From positions 5,270,001-5,334,000 of the forward strand of contig JAULSN010000003.1 of NCBI GenBank assembly GCA_033439765.1: 64,000 nt of DNA, in the 5' to 3' direction. Below are positions 12,085 through 23,900 of the stretch, in pieces. The notes beneath the pieces are model-generated. The model was not told the origin of the DNA. It saw only the letters and a list, made by a program, of their open reading frames with translations, and ran no database searches. The first letter of the stretch is position 1, and each line of letters opens with the position of its first letter. The translations under genes were made by a program, and so were the position numbers. Origin of the DNA: Lasiosphaeria ovina (taxonomy: Eukaryota; Ascomycota; Sordariomycetes; Sordariales; Lasiosphaeriaceae).

Positions 12085-12147
<63 letters not shown>

Positions 12148-13029
12148 CACTCGGGCTGGTGCTCAATGATCTGGTTCCACCGGTCCGTCCACAGGTCGTC
12201 GCCGCGCCACAGCCAGTTCTTGCTCCAGCCGGGAAGGTTGGTGTAGAACCACGGCGACACGGCCATCATGTACGGCTTGTTCTGGCCGCGCAGCGCCTCG
12301 TCGTACGACGCGTCCGTGTTGCTGTCCATGTCGCGGTTGCCCCACGGCCACGCCGTCCACGCGAACAGCCCGTCGGCGACGCCGCCCTGCAGGTCCAGCG
12401 CCCCGCGCGCCCCCCGCGACGACCAGTCCGGCAGGAAAAAGCAGCCCGTCTGCCGCTTGATGTCGACCCAGTCGCCCGCCTGGTCCGCCCCCTCAAACGT
12501 CGACGCCAGCGGCTTGCCGTTGTACTTGAGGTACTCGCCGCGCGCAAAGTAGGTTGACGCCAGGTCCAGCACCTGCCCTTTGCCCCAGGGTCCCGCGCTG
12601 CCCCCTAGGTAGTCGAACGACAGGAACAGCTTGAAGTTCTGCAGCCGCGCCGCGTCGAAGGCTAGCGCCAGCGAGTTGTAGATGCTGGCGTCGCCCGTGG
12701 CTACGTTCATGGCGAAGGCGTCAATGTGCGCGTCCTGCGCCAGCTGCATGTCGCGCCGCCACGTGTCGAGGTTGTAGTTGGGCGCGTTGCCGACCTGTTT
12801 TGGGGCTTGTTAGCTGCCGATCATGGTGCGAGGCTGCTCACGACAAGGCCGGGGGGTGGGAAGTGCGAGGCAGGATTGTCCGAGGCGGGCGGGCGATGCC
12901 GCGGCCGCCGGAATGCGAGGGAGGCGATGAGCTTACAATGAAGTGCGCGAACACGGCGGCTGCCTGGACCTGGCACGCCCCGTACAGGACTGAGAGTCCG
13001 ACGGCGAGGAGAGAGCCCGTCAGCTTCAT
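11146..13029 (-). CDS. Secreted GH71 alpha-1,3-glucanase (mutanase)
   Basis: Three exons, 12937-13029, 12151-12794 and 11146-12058, giving about 549 aa. The signal peptide MKLTGSLLAVGLSVLYGACQ runs to VQA. The mature protein begins AVFAHFIVGNAPNYNLDTW, the GH71 opening. Other family blocks are FLSFDYLGG, GCFFLPDWSSRG, GLFAWTAWPWGN and EFVEIITWNDYGESSHI. GH71 enzymes cleave alpha-1,3-glucan, a fungal wall polymer. After about residue 370 comes a beta-rich region and a Cys-rich end (FRWNDGD, RWSCGLGFCP, CDFACHHGNCPGDVC), consistent with the carbohydrate-binding modules of fungal mutanases (CBM24-type; subfamily not certain). Intron 1 removes an in-frame run after HFI; intron 2 contains a GA/CT microsatellite. 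It may act in wall remodelling or mycoparasitism. Confidence 0.9.
12085..12145. repeat. (GA)n microsatellite inside glucanase intron 2
   Basis: A nearly pure GA run of about 60 bp with one interruption (AGAAAGAG). On the coding strand it is a CT tract lying right after the GTGAGT donor and upstream of a GCTAACC branch site and CCCAG acceptor. The whole 92-nt intron is mostly this repeat. Confidence 0.95.
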
Positions 13030-15222
13030 CTTGAAGCGTTGGGCACGAGCGATTGTGTGCGGTGCTGAATGTGTTCACTCGGGTTAGATGGATATTGGCC
13101 GATTGCGCAAGTGAGTGACTGTGATGTGACTGTGAGTGATGATGGAAAAGAGCGTCGAGAGGCAGCGCCATCCGGCCGCCTTTATACATCACGGCGACGA
13201 GGTGAGTGCGAGGAGGACGACAATAGCGCGTGGCGCGTCGAGACATAGCCGCGAGAGGGCGGCCGGTTGTCCAAGGCTCAGCCGGCCGTATGCACGGGGC
13301 TTGTCGACAACAGTAGATGGCTTGGTCGCCACCATTGACATCCTTCGTCTGGTGTTCATGGCCTCTTCTCGCCGGTACCTGTACCCCGCCCGCTGTCGGG
13401 AACCTTGCAGGCTCGGGGCTGGCAAGTGAGAACTGCGCATGCCGGAGCCACCTGCCAGGGGCTGGACGTCTATTCTCAGGGGCATTCTGGTCTGCCTACT
13501 ATGCCTAGTAGTTCCAGTTCCAATTACAGCCGCTCACCTTAGTCTGTGTGAGTGAGCCTAATAGATACATCACATAGACATGCGGCTATGCCATCCCATC
13601 ATTCAATGGCGCATGTTTTATGCGGGGGAGCGAGCAGGAGGCTGAATGAACCAGGAACCCGAAAACCAGGACACATGGCTCTTGCGCGTATTGTATTATG
13701 TGACGGGCCAATCAGGGCCTTGAATTGATTTTCATGTTTGTTCTTCGTTCCTCAATGCGCCCCTGGTTCCTGGTCCCCAGCACACCCACGCGCGACAGTC
13801 TGCCTCAGAGGCCCGGTGCTATCATGCGGCTGCTCCCGGGGACTGTTCCCGGGTTTGTGTGTGCCTGGGGAGCTTGGGATTGAACGCTTATTCCGCGGAC
13901 AGTTCCTGGAAAATGCATTCCCAGGAATGCAGATAAAGTTGGCGATCACGATTCACATCCAAGATTGTGGACAACCCTGGCTCGGAGTAATCCGAACTGT
14001 ACCGGGCATTGAAGCCACTGTATGGCTTCAGTCTGTGCTCAAGGCACTGCCCAGTCTCAAAGAGCAGTAGCATTATTGCAAAAGTTCTTAATACGCGTTC
14101 CCTGGCCACAAGTCATTAACGCTGAAACTCCAGCCAGATATCGGTATGTCTCTTTCTGCACATCGCCATAGAGGCAAGGTGAGACCAAAGTAGGAAAAGT
14201 CACGTGTGCAAGAGCGTCGTCGGCCACACTTTTGCTGTCCTACGTCATGCTAGAGAGGTACTTGGGCAATTGGCCGTATTGTTGCGAGTGCGACATGATT
14301 GGTCTCTTACTAGCCACCTAATTAATCAATCCATTTATCTTCCAGACTTGCGGTGTGTGTGAACATTTGTATCGCGGACCGAAAAAGCGGTGGCAGAAAT
14401 CCCACACATCCACGCCCGAGTTCCAGAGCGGCCCAGCCAGAGATAAAACGGGAACCACCTTCCTCTTACATCTCGAGGATGACATGCATCGGCATCCTTT
14501 CCAGATGACTGCAGACGCCCCACGAAGGATGGCGTCCTGCTTCCAGAAACGAGGCAGTCGAGAGGCACAGCCGTCATCTGCGGCGGCGGCAGCAGCAAGC
14601 AATCCGTGGGTCGCTAACCTGTCTTTTTTTTTTCACCCCCGTCAAACACGCTTGAGCCGAGACAATCTGTCGCTGCTGATTCGCTGTCATTTCCGGGCCA
14701 TTTTGGCTGGATTTGCGGACCAGAAAAGTGCATTGTTGACTTGACTTTGGGGGAGCCGGGCAACACCGGCTGATGTGAACAAGCTGGTGTGCTTTTTTTC
14801 TCGCATGACAGTGAACGGGTCAGCAGGCTCCTGTTTCATGACTCGGCCCCCAAGCGGCTAACTGCTTACGTTGGTTCCCACCTACCTGGCCTTTCCTGAG
14901 GTACGGCCGAAACCGGCCGCTGACGGGCAGAATTGGATTTGGAGCAACCGCAATTAGACTTTAGCAATTTGGGCCTCACTTTACATGTGAACGTGAGCTG
15001 CCCACGGCCGTATGAAAATATTCCGCACCAGTTGAAACGAAGATGCGTGTTGCAAGTGACTGAATGGGGCATCTGCTCGGGCGCCATTTCTTGCTTACCC
15101 TAAAGGAGCCGATGAAACGCAGACCAAACTCCAAGAAGTTAGAACGAGAGCCAAATCTGACCACAGATTTCAACTCGCAATTTACTTCCAACTTCAGGTA
15201 TCTGAGATAATGAGAAATCAAG
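13030..15222. other. Intergenic region, divergent promoters
   Basis: About 2.2 kb between the glucanase start (minus) and the PAQR gene start (plus). Open frames at 13136-14744 have no recognisable domain and no consistent splice structure. Only promoter function is inferred. Confidence 0.5.
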
Positions 15223-16711
15223 ATGGCAGATACGACACGAACTACGATTCATCCGGCCGAGACTGCCACGCGACGGCGGGCTGTAACTTCAAAAGGGGCA
15301 GAGACCAGATCACCAGATCCACGGCCCGCGAAGGCTCGGCCTCGCGCGGTCCAACTTGTTCTCTGGCGCGACTTGCGTAAGCTTCGTCTCTTCCAAACCG
15401 TGCCTATCAAGTGTCGTGCGAGAGCTAACTATGGCCTTTAACCACAGCAACCTGGCAGCAGTGAGTCTGATTATCACCAGCTTAAATGAAGCGTGTGACC
15501 ATGCATACTCTTCTAACAACGAACTGCGACACAGAGAGGGCAGTGGCCATATCGAGACGGGGTATAGGTGCGTACGGACTTGTCATCCACTATACTTCAG
15601 ATCTTCCCCTGGAAAGGGGCACTCAGGAGAACACAACTGACTTGAGAGATACGACAACCACAGGCCAGCATCAGAATCGCTGCTAGACTGCCTCGGTAGC
15701 TGGCGGTATCTGCACAACGAGACAGGTAATCAACAGTCCCCTTACCCCTGACTACACCGTCTTCACCCATTATCTCACTAATTACTCTGTGGAAACATCC
15801 AAACAGTCAACATCTTCTCCCATGCCGTCGGTGCCCTCGTCTTCCTGGCCTTGCCCGTCTACATCTTCAGCGCCTCGTCAACAACCCCGCCGCGCTATGC
15901 CGTGGCCACGCCCGCCGACAAGATTGTTTGCAGCATCTACTTTCTCGGCGTGGCCGTGTGCTTTGCCTTTTCAGCTGCGTGCGTATTTCCCATTCTTCCC
16001 CAGAGGGCCACAGGCAAACCCATCCCGTCCAACCTCCCACCCACGCACCACTTCCACGCCTGACTGAGTGGCTAACAAGCAAACCCCCTGTAACGCCCTC
16101 ACACAAACAGATTCCACACATTCATGCACCACAGCCCATCCGCCTTCCACGCCGGCCAGCGTCTCGACTTCTACGGCATAATCCTGCTGATGTGGGGCGC
16201 CAACGTGCCCCTAGTCTACTACGGCTTCGCGTGCGCGCCCGCGCTGCAGGCGCGCTACTGGGCGCTGACGATGGTGCTTGCGGGCCTGTGCGGCGCGGCG
16301 ACGGGGCGGCCGGCCTTTCACTCACCATCAATATCATCACCTCCACTAGACAAAGGAGTAGAACAACACGGCACAGCAGTGCTGCGGGCGGCCACGTTCG
16401 GGCTGCTGGGCGTCGCGTCGACGTTTCTGCCCGTCGCGCACGGGGTCCTCATGCACGGGGCGGCAGACCACAGCGAGCGCGTCGGCCTGCCGTGGGTGCT
16501 CGCGACGCTGGTGTTCAATGTGGCGGGCGCGGGCGTGTACGCGGCGCGCGTGCCCGAGCGCTGGTGGCCGCGGCGGTTTGACGTTGTAGGGGCGAGTCAC
16601 CAGCTCATGCATGTCGCGATTTTGGTGGCCGGCCTGTGCTATGGCGCCGGCGTGGTCGCGTCGTTTGACTACTTTCATGCCCATCCCGCGCAGTGCCGTG
16701 CGTGGTCGTGA
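15223..16711 (+). CDS. AdipoR/Izh-type (PAQR) seven-helix membrane protein
   Basis: Six-exon model: 15223-15376, 15448-15460, 15535-15567, 15664-15725, 15807-15978, 16111-16711; about 344 aa. Joined short exons give LPTWQQEGSGHIETGYRPAS and then WRYLHNETVNIFSHAVGAL, the diagnostic PAQR N-terminal motifs. Later come FHTFMHHS and, near the end, ASHQLMHVAILVAG, which carry the histidines expected to bind zinc. Seven hydrophobic segments follow. Yeast Izh proteins and adiponectin receptors belong here; they act in membrane lipid and zinc homeostasis, probably with ceramidase-like chemistry. A 13-nt micro-exon and a 33-nt exon are needed to assemble the motif, and each has GT/AG borders. The N-terminal 45 residues are basic and poorly conserved. 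Confidence 0.85.
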
Positions 16712-16847
16712 TGGAAATTATGTGAGTGGTTTGATTGGGGTCCTGGGGATGTGTGCCGATGGATGGACAGAGAGATGTTATCTGGTGGCGGTGATGAGGC
16801 TTAATGTAGAAGTTTAAGTCTAATCCCTGAATATTTGTCGGCGAGGG

Positions 16848-17814
16848 ACTTTCTAAAACCTATTCTAATGGGCCTCAATATCCTAGGACTCGGCCTAAAG
16901 GTTTCTCGCTGAGGTAGGCAATAGCCACTAGAACCCCTATTTTGGAATCCAAGAGGCCTATCTCTTTTCTCAAAACGCCTATTAATTAAAGGCGTCCCCT
17001 AGCCGACTTATTAAACTCTTACGAATGACCTTATCGACTTGCCCGGTGGTCGCGTGAATAAGACTGGCCAAGTTGTAGATGCGGAGGTCAGAAAGCGATT
17101 CTGGGAGAAGTTTTATTTCGCTGGAGGTTGGGATTCGAATTGTATCAACAACCTCCCGGTAAATATCGCCAAGAGTCGAGCGGCGGAGATCACGACACTG
17201 GTCAGCACCATCAAGGCCGGAATTCCAATCACGAAGAACGCGCTGGCGAAAGGCGGCCCTCGGGCGAACAGGGTTTTAGGCGCCGCCGTTTATTTGAAGC
17301 CCGACATCAATTGGGAGGACGAGAACGTCACGTTCTTCTGGTGCGATAGTGTAGGAGGTGCCATCAACTCGAAGTTCGTCCACCTACGCCCAGGATACTC
17401 GAAAGCGTAAGCGAAGGCCGACTCCGTGATTCACTGGGACGAAGCAGAGTACCAACACATCAACAACCATAATATCAGATAGGTTATTTACTGGGCTCGA
17501 GCCCGCCTGGTTCGACGGATGGTCGACCATATGCCCTTTGGCGCCATAGACACGGATGGCAACCGTCCGACAATGGAGAACTGGAGCGCCGAGGATCACA
17601 CGAAGCTCGAGACGCTGCGAACTTACAAGAGGATGCTCGATAAGATAAAGCAAATAAACCGGCCAGGAAAGGCCTTTCTTTGGAAGGCGTAGTTACGAGA
17701 AAATAAATAGGCGTCTAGGATTCCAAAATAGGGGCTCTAATAGCTATCGCCTCCTTTAGCGAAATTCCTTTAAGCCGAGTCGTTGGATACTAAGGCGTTT
17801 AGATCCTAGAAAGT
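16848..17814. mobile_element. Inverted-repeat element of unknown class, 967 bp
   Basis: Long imperfect terminal inverted repeats (about 105-125 bp) bound this segment. The outer ends are ACTTTCTA (16848) and TAGAAAGT (to 17814). The best-preserved core, CCCCTATTTTGGAATCC at 16934-16950, is matched exactly in reverse complement at 17718-17734. Flanking blocks (ACTCGGCCTAAAGG versus ACTCGGCTTAAAGG; GCAATAGCCACTAGA versus GCGATAGCTATTAGA) differ mainly by C/T and G/A transitions. The interior is almost exactly one decayed open frame. I could not see a target-site duplication. It could be a non-autonomous DNA transposon or a MITE-like element that captured a gene. Confidence 0.7.
17015..17692 (+). 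pseudogene. Unknown ORF filling the inverted-repeat element, two in-frame stops
   Basis: One continuous frame runs from 17015 to the stop at 17690-17692, broken only by TAA (17408) and TAG (17480). Both could be former Gln codons (CAA, CAG). Protein-like stretches lie before, between and after the stops: RKRFWEKFYFAGGWDSNCIN, VIHWDEAEYQHINNHNIR and YWARARLVRRMVDHMPFGAI, ending in NRPGKAFLWKA. No ATG opens the frame. I do not recognise the family; it shows no transposase DDE motif. An alternative is an intron starting at the GTAAGC at 17407, but no acceptor restores an open frame. Confidence 0.55.
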
Positions 17815-17906
17815 TGTGGCACGGAATATGGAGCGACGGAATTTGCTTGGAGGAAAATTCGAAAATCCGTAAATTTATAACGTTAGACGGTCTCTAGAAT
17901 ACCTAA

Positions 17907-17943
17907 TTACTCGTCAGCGCTACAAAAAGGCCCTGACGAGTAA
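17907..17943. repeat. Perfect 11-bp inverted repeat (hairpin)
   Basis: TTACTCGTCAG and its exact reverse complement CTGACGAGTAA are separated by 15 nt (CGCTACAAAAAGGCC). It lies just outside the 967-bp inverted-repeat element and could be the terminus or remnant of a second short element; a transcription-related hairpin is less likely because no gene ends here. Confidence 0.6.
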
Positions 17944-18246
17944 CTGATCGAGAACAGAAAGCGTAGCTCTCCCACCCTATTATGCTATTGTCCTTAATCA
18001 TCCTTACCTTATCGGCATTCAAGCTGGTTGGAATTAAAATAGCAGGGACCCGGAATAGTCGCCATGAATGCAACTTCTTTGTTCCAAAAGTATGGCAAGA
18101 ATGGGCCTATTCGCACTCAAGGAAATAACGCATGCCCACCATTTTAAGCGAGTACCATCTGCCATGAGCAATGAACCCCTGTCATAGTATTGATGCATCT
18201 AATTGTATGTGAAACTTCAATTCCATCTATTAAATGGTAAAGGTAA

Positions 18247-18270
18247 TGTATGTATGTAGGTAGGTAGGTA
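18247..18270. repeat. (GTAT/GTAG)n microsatellite
   Basis: A short tetranucleotide run, GTATGTATGTAGGTAGGTAG, lies about 85 bp beyond the stop of the MFS gene, probably in its 3' UTR. Confidence 0.8.
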
Positions 18271-18353
18271 CAGTCGACATGCCAAAGAAAGAAAAACATG
18301 ACATGATGGGGTATATATGTACAAATTTGCGCGCACGTTGCAGCAAGTTACGA

Positions 18354-20976
18354 TTATGTATTTTTGCTCTTGGTCGAGGCCGTGTCTTCGTCGTCACCGT
18401 CGTCATTTTCGTTTTCGTTGTCATCTTCCTCTTTCTCCTCAAACAGCCACACCGGCATGAGGTTCTCTATCAGCTCCTGCTGCTCGGCCGTCTCCATGAC
18501 AGACTCTGAGCTCTCCCGCACCGACGACGACGCCAGTGTCGCCTCGTCGGATGTCTCTTGCTGCTGCTCTTTCGCGTCCTGTGGCGAGAGCTCTCGCATA
18601 TCTGGTTGCGAAGCATCTTGCTCCGGTGCGTCCGCCTTCGGAGTGTCTGGCTCCGGGCTTTTCGCCCTGGGCGGTGACTCTGTCTTACGCTTCGCGGACA
18701 AAAGATTGACTGGAGTCATCTTTCCGCCGGGCTCGACGTAGAATGCCACTGCTTGCACTAGCACTGCAGCCTGATCGTCCGAATCGGGAGACTCGGGGTC
18801 CCTCTCCCGGACGGCATCCGCCGGCGTGTCTGGCTGTTTAGACACGGAGCAGGTGCTGTCTGTGTCGGAGCCCGACTGCATTGTGGGCGTGACAGGCGTG
18901 GGCTTGAATAATCTTGGCAGGCGAGCCGTAATCAGAGTGCTCTCCGAAACCTTGTCGCCGTGTGTGGTTGGGACCTTCACATTCAGCTCTCTGCCTCCGC
19001 TCAGCACGAACTTGGACTCCAGCATCTTGTCCATGCTATGACGCTTGATGAGCAGACTGAGCAGGAAGGCGGCGCATGCGGCTCCAGTGATGGTCCAGTA
19101 GACGCCATGGAACCCCTGTACATCTGTATTGCACTGTCAGCACCATGCACCAGAGTTGACCATGCCGGCGGCGACATACAAGCTTGCAACGCCCCAATTC
19201 GGGTGGGGTCCGTGGGCGACATGGCAGCCATGGTGGGGACGAAAGCCTCCGACTCGTGAGCAATGCTCTCAGGTAGCCCCAACTCGTCAAGTTTGAGGAC
19301 CATGACATTTTGAAACACGGTGCCTCCGACAGCCACACCGATGGACATGCCCAGCGTCCGCATAAAGGCATACATGGCAGCGGCGCGGCCAGCGTCCTCG
19401 ACACGGCTTATGGCCTGGATGCCAACGTTGACGCTGGTGAGAAGCATGCCGTGGCCGATACCGAAGACCGCGAGAATCACAGCCCACACAGGGGTTTTTG
19501 TGTCCTCGTCGAAGAAAACAAACAGACCGCACGATATGGCGGTAAGCACCCAGCCGCCCCAGATGGCCCATCGGAAGCGGCCGATGCGCGACGCCACCAA
19601 CGAGATGACGATGCTGCCAGGAAGGAGGAAGCATGTAACAGGAAAGATATCGAGGCCGGCCTGGGTTGGAGAGACAAAGCGAACGGCAGTGAAGTAGAAT
19701 GGGACGTAGTACAGCGCACAGAAAAGCTGGAAATTCAAAATTAGTCACAACATTCAGAGGCTAGTGAGACGGGAATGGATTATGCGTACAATAAAACCCT
19801 GGAATAGGGCACAGCCGTACGTGGCGACGGCCGAAGTCGAGTAGAACAGCGAGGGCCGCAGAAAGGGCTCCCGCGCGCCGTGGCGCTCCCAGAAAATGGC
19901 AGCCACGACGCCCGCTGCGCCAACAACCATGGGCGCAATGACTTGTTTGCTCTTCCACTCAAACTGGATGCCAGCCCACGAGATGCCCACAAGGAAGCTC
20001 GTGAGTCCTGCAATGAACAGGAAGCCGCCGATCCAGTCGACGCGGGCGAGCTTGGACATGAGCGACGTCTTTTCCGTCGAGAGCTTCACGTACATTGGAA
20101 CCAGTATGAGACCCAAGAGGCAAAACGGGAACTGAGAGGCACCAAACATGTAAGCGCGTGTCCTGTAAAATGAGGCGTCCGCTTGCCCTGCTTTGACATC
20201 TGATTTCCTCCCCACTACCTCAACTTCTCGAGGCAAGTGCAGCTCTAGGAGTAAAGGGCCGCGAAACTCACGTTGATGTAGAAACACCAAGACCAGACGG
20301 CGTGCTCGACGAACAGGCCGCCGATCAACGGGCCCAGGACGCTCCCCATGGCCCAGGCGGCCAGGACGAGGGAGAAGTACTTGGGGCGCTGGCGCAGCGG
20401 CACAATGTCGGCAAAGATGACCTGGCCCATGGTGATGATGCCGCCGCCGCCGATGCCCTGCACGGAGCGGCCGGCGAAGAAGACGGTGAAGTCCTTGGCG
20501 ATGGGCGCGCACAGCAGCGTACCGAGGGTGAAGAAGAGCACCGACACGAAGAGCATCTCCTTGCGGCCAAAGATGTCGGACAGGGCCGCGATGAAGGGCT
20601 GGCACACGGCGCATGTCAGCAGGTATGATGTGCCGGCCCAGAAGGCGTCTGTGGATGTGCCGCCCAGGTCAATGGCGAGTGTCTGTGTGCGTGTCAGTTC
20701 GTGAAAGTCTGTTGCAGCTTCGCTTTTGTCCGTCCAGAGGAGGACTATTGGTTCGCGACTCACCGGCAGCACCGACACCAAGATTGTAGCGTCGAGCGCC
20801 ACCATCAAGGAGATGACGGCCAGTGTGCCCATGACGGCCCACTCTTGCTTCCCGGGCCTCCATTCTGCGTCTTTGGCGTCGTCTCCGACGTCACCCTGTT
20901 CGAGCTGGCCGACATCGACAGCGGCCGCGTCGGGATGGGGGGCGTCAGTGACCTCGACCTCGATGCGGCGAGTCAT
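18354..20976 (-). CDS. Major facilitator superfamily transporter (DHA-type drug/H+ antiporter) with long acidic tail
   Basis: Five exons on the minus strand: 20764-20976, 20272-20682, 19790-20131, 19180-19726, 18354-19123; about 760 aa. Motifs: VALDATILVSVLP in the first helix, FIAALSDIFGRKEM (motif A, loop 2-3), RSVQGIGGGGIITM (motif B), and WAMGSVLGPLIGGLF (motif C of antiporters). Helix count fits the 12-14-helix DHA group, which exports toxins, drugs or metabolites across the plasma membrane; the substrate is unknown. The ATG at 20976 (MTRRIEVEV) is the first good start. After the last helix (CAAFLLSLLI) there is an unusually long cytosolic tail of about 230 residues, rich in Ser, Pro, Glu and Asp and ending in a run of Asp/Glu/Asn, beyond what the family normally has. 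Confidence 0.88.
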
Positions 20977-23900
20977 GGCGGATGTGTGGTTGTCGTCGAC
21001 GTCGTCGTGGTCGTCTTCTCGGTGCGGAAGCACGTCGAGTTGCCGGTGCGAGGGGACAATAGGCGACTAAGTGCCCGTCTCCGGGGGCGCGGCTTCAAGT
21101 AGGCGAGCGAGTAGTGGACCGGCGGCACAGTGTCTTGATGTTGCGACGTCAGGGGCTTATTCATCGACTTGGGCCTGTGTGGCGTGGTCCAGAGAGAGGA
21201 CGGGCCATCGCTGAGCGGGAATCCCATGGGGGCCTCTTTTTCCTTTGTATTGAGGGGGAGACGCGAGCGGCGAGGCAGGCAAGCCAGACTGTGGGGTGGA
21301 CATGGCGGCGTGAGGCGAGCCGGCTGCTGTTTCTGTTGCTGTTGTTGCTGCTTGTGCTGGTGCTGGTCCGGGACAGCTAAGCAAGCATGTTTCCTTCCCT
21401 TCGCCCTCTCCACTCCAACTCGATACGCGGGAACTAAGGTTCATCGGATGGATGACGGCATGCCATGTCGGGGCCGAGACGCACAGGCACAGCACAGCAC
21501 AGCACAGCATAGTATAGAATCCAATCTACAGCACCGCACCCACAGCGCAGCAAAGCGTGGGCACAGGCAGCGGAGGGCAGCTGTGAGCTAGGCTGCTGCT
21601 GCTGCTAGGGGGTTAGCGGGCGTGGCCGGATATCCGGAGTCACACTTTGTCACCGACGCCCGCCGCCCAATTCCAAGCTCCAGGGTGAAAAAGACCGGCC
21701 GATAGAGTGCTACTTCTGCAGGCTCGCGGCCAAAGTCGATCCAACGGGCTGACAGGACCGTCAGAAGTGGCCAGCGCCGCAGCGCGGATGCGGCGCCGAG
21801 AGCCACCATCCTTACCCATACCCCGGGCGGGCTTAGGGCGGGTGGAGTTTCGCGGCACTGAATGCAACTGTGGACGCCGGCCCCCAATAGCCACAGGCGA
21901 TCCCCCAACAGCAGACAAAACAGTGGAAAAAAAGAACAACGTCGCAGCAGCCAGCGACGTCCTTGGCGCCTGCAACACACCCGATTGACTGCCCTGCACA
22001 GCCCCAACGCCCCCGTAACGGCCAAGTCTCCGGCATTTGCCCGGGCGTCGATGCGGCTCTGCGGCGGGTGGCGCTCCTTCCAGAGGATTCTGCATCTTTT
22101 CCACTGGATTGCCAAGTCCTGGCGCCTGGCGCGCCGCCGTTGTTGTTCTTGGTCTGCTTGGCGCGCAGTTGGTCTGTTGTTTCAGGAATTTAGGTTCGGC
22201 TCCAGCTGAAGCTGCCCGCCCAGCTAAGCGCGGGCCTTGGACGGATTAATCTTGTCGGGTTTACCAAGGTTCAAGTGGTGCCCCTTCCTTACCGCCGCCG
22301 TTGAGACTGATGAGAGAGTTATCTTTCTGTTCCATGCTCCTCCCCCCCCCTCCCCCTCTTGCTTTTCAGTCTCCACCTTGACCTCTGGCCTTGCCGGGAA
22401 AGTGCCACCGCGAACCTAAAATCCAATTGCTGTCGGGAGAGGAAGGTGTGCAAAGCCCCCCCCACAAATGATTCTGCACGACAAAAAATACGGACTTGAT
22501 TACTTACTTCAACATGTCAGCCGCCCACCGCCTCACCCGTCCATTCGGGAACGGAGTTTGGCCAACTCCCGTCTCCATCTCCGTTGTTTTCGCCGCTGGT
22601 GCTTACCTCACCTCACTTTGTAAGCTTCAACACTTCTAATAAATACACAGTGGCTGGGTTCTGTCGCCGCGTAGTGGGGAGCATGGAACGAGAATTACAC
22701 GACTTGGTGGCAATTGGCGTTGACGGGCTAGATGCCTAGGTCGCCCAAATTGGCAGCTGCTAGAGAGAAGCCGTCGATGCTAGCCTGCTCGTCCAAGCGG
22801 AGAAGACAGCCCTGTGAGCCGGCACTTCTTGGGCCATTTCCTGCCCTTTCTCCCCCTAGTTGCGCAGCCCGTAATTTACACTCCTCGTGTCGGGAACTTT
22901 ATCATGGCTCTTGCCTGCTCCCCACCGAAAGTGTCGGCAACGTCGGTCGTCAATTTCATTGCAACTCTGCGTCCACGCGGCCGTTGGGCTGGGCCAAGAG
23001 CCAAGATCAATCTGACCCGATACCACGTCCCCTGCCATCGGCTCGTTATCAGTAGTCACCAACAGGAATCGTTGGTGGCCGGGTTGCACTGGATATTCCA
23101 TCTCCAATAGTTTGCTGCAGCTACAAGCCCCCGCCTCTCCCCCCCGTCCGCAAGTCTGCAACCATGCAAGCTGCAATCTGCTCAGTGCCGGCCGATCGAG
23201 CCAGGCACATGGCAGCCTCTAAAAACGGAATACACATTGCACACGCAGCTTTCTGCTGCTTGGCTTGCCTGCATCGTCCCCTAGACGCCCACGGCCGAAT
23301 CGGGCATAAGCCCGGCCGATCTCGACACATGCAATTGCTTGCCAGATCCAGATGCATCAGGTCAGGTCATCTTCCAACCCGTGCAGAGTGGGGTGCTCGC
23401 GATATTATCAGGATGATGCCAAGTGAGCCCGCCTGTAGTTTCGCAGACCGCCTTCCACGCCTAGACCTCATAATGCGGTCACATTGCTTCGCACTCGCTT
23501 GGCCAATAGTAATTCCTCGTTCTAGTTAGGATTCTCTTGGGTGTCATCTCAGACGGTTGGCATCGAGGGTGATGATTAGTACACTTGCTGTGTCTGTACC
23601 CGGCAGCCCTCGCGCACCAGGCACGTATGATTCCGTCCTTCTCCTCAGTTGGCTTTGCATACCTGCTGCTGCCCGTTGACTTGTCATGGCCTGATGGACG
23701 CACAAGACAGTTGGATGAAGCTCGGCGTCTAGATGGCTTATGAAACACTGCTGTTATGCTACTTACAGGACGCAGCCAAGTAAAACTTGCTCTGCTAATT
23801 AATAGCCATCCCAGAATCCAGAACCCAGAACTCAGTCGCGCCCTTGTCGAGCAAGTTTCTTGAATTTCATCACTGAGTCTACGGCTGGCCTTGCGAGGAC

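Noticed and set aside
11182..12246. Plus-strand open frame of about 354 codons across the glucanase
   Set aside because: Pure shadow of the GH71 gene: Ala/Val/Arg-biased, crosses the real intron and encodes the GA repeat as Arg-Glu runs.
17129..17140. tRNA B-box-like GATTCGAATTG
   Set aside because: No A box or cloverleaf around it; it lies inside the element's reading frame.
21588..22249. Overlapping open frames in the 3.1-kb intergenic region
   Set aside because: Frames on both strands overlap each other, none with conserved motif or splice logic.
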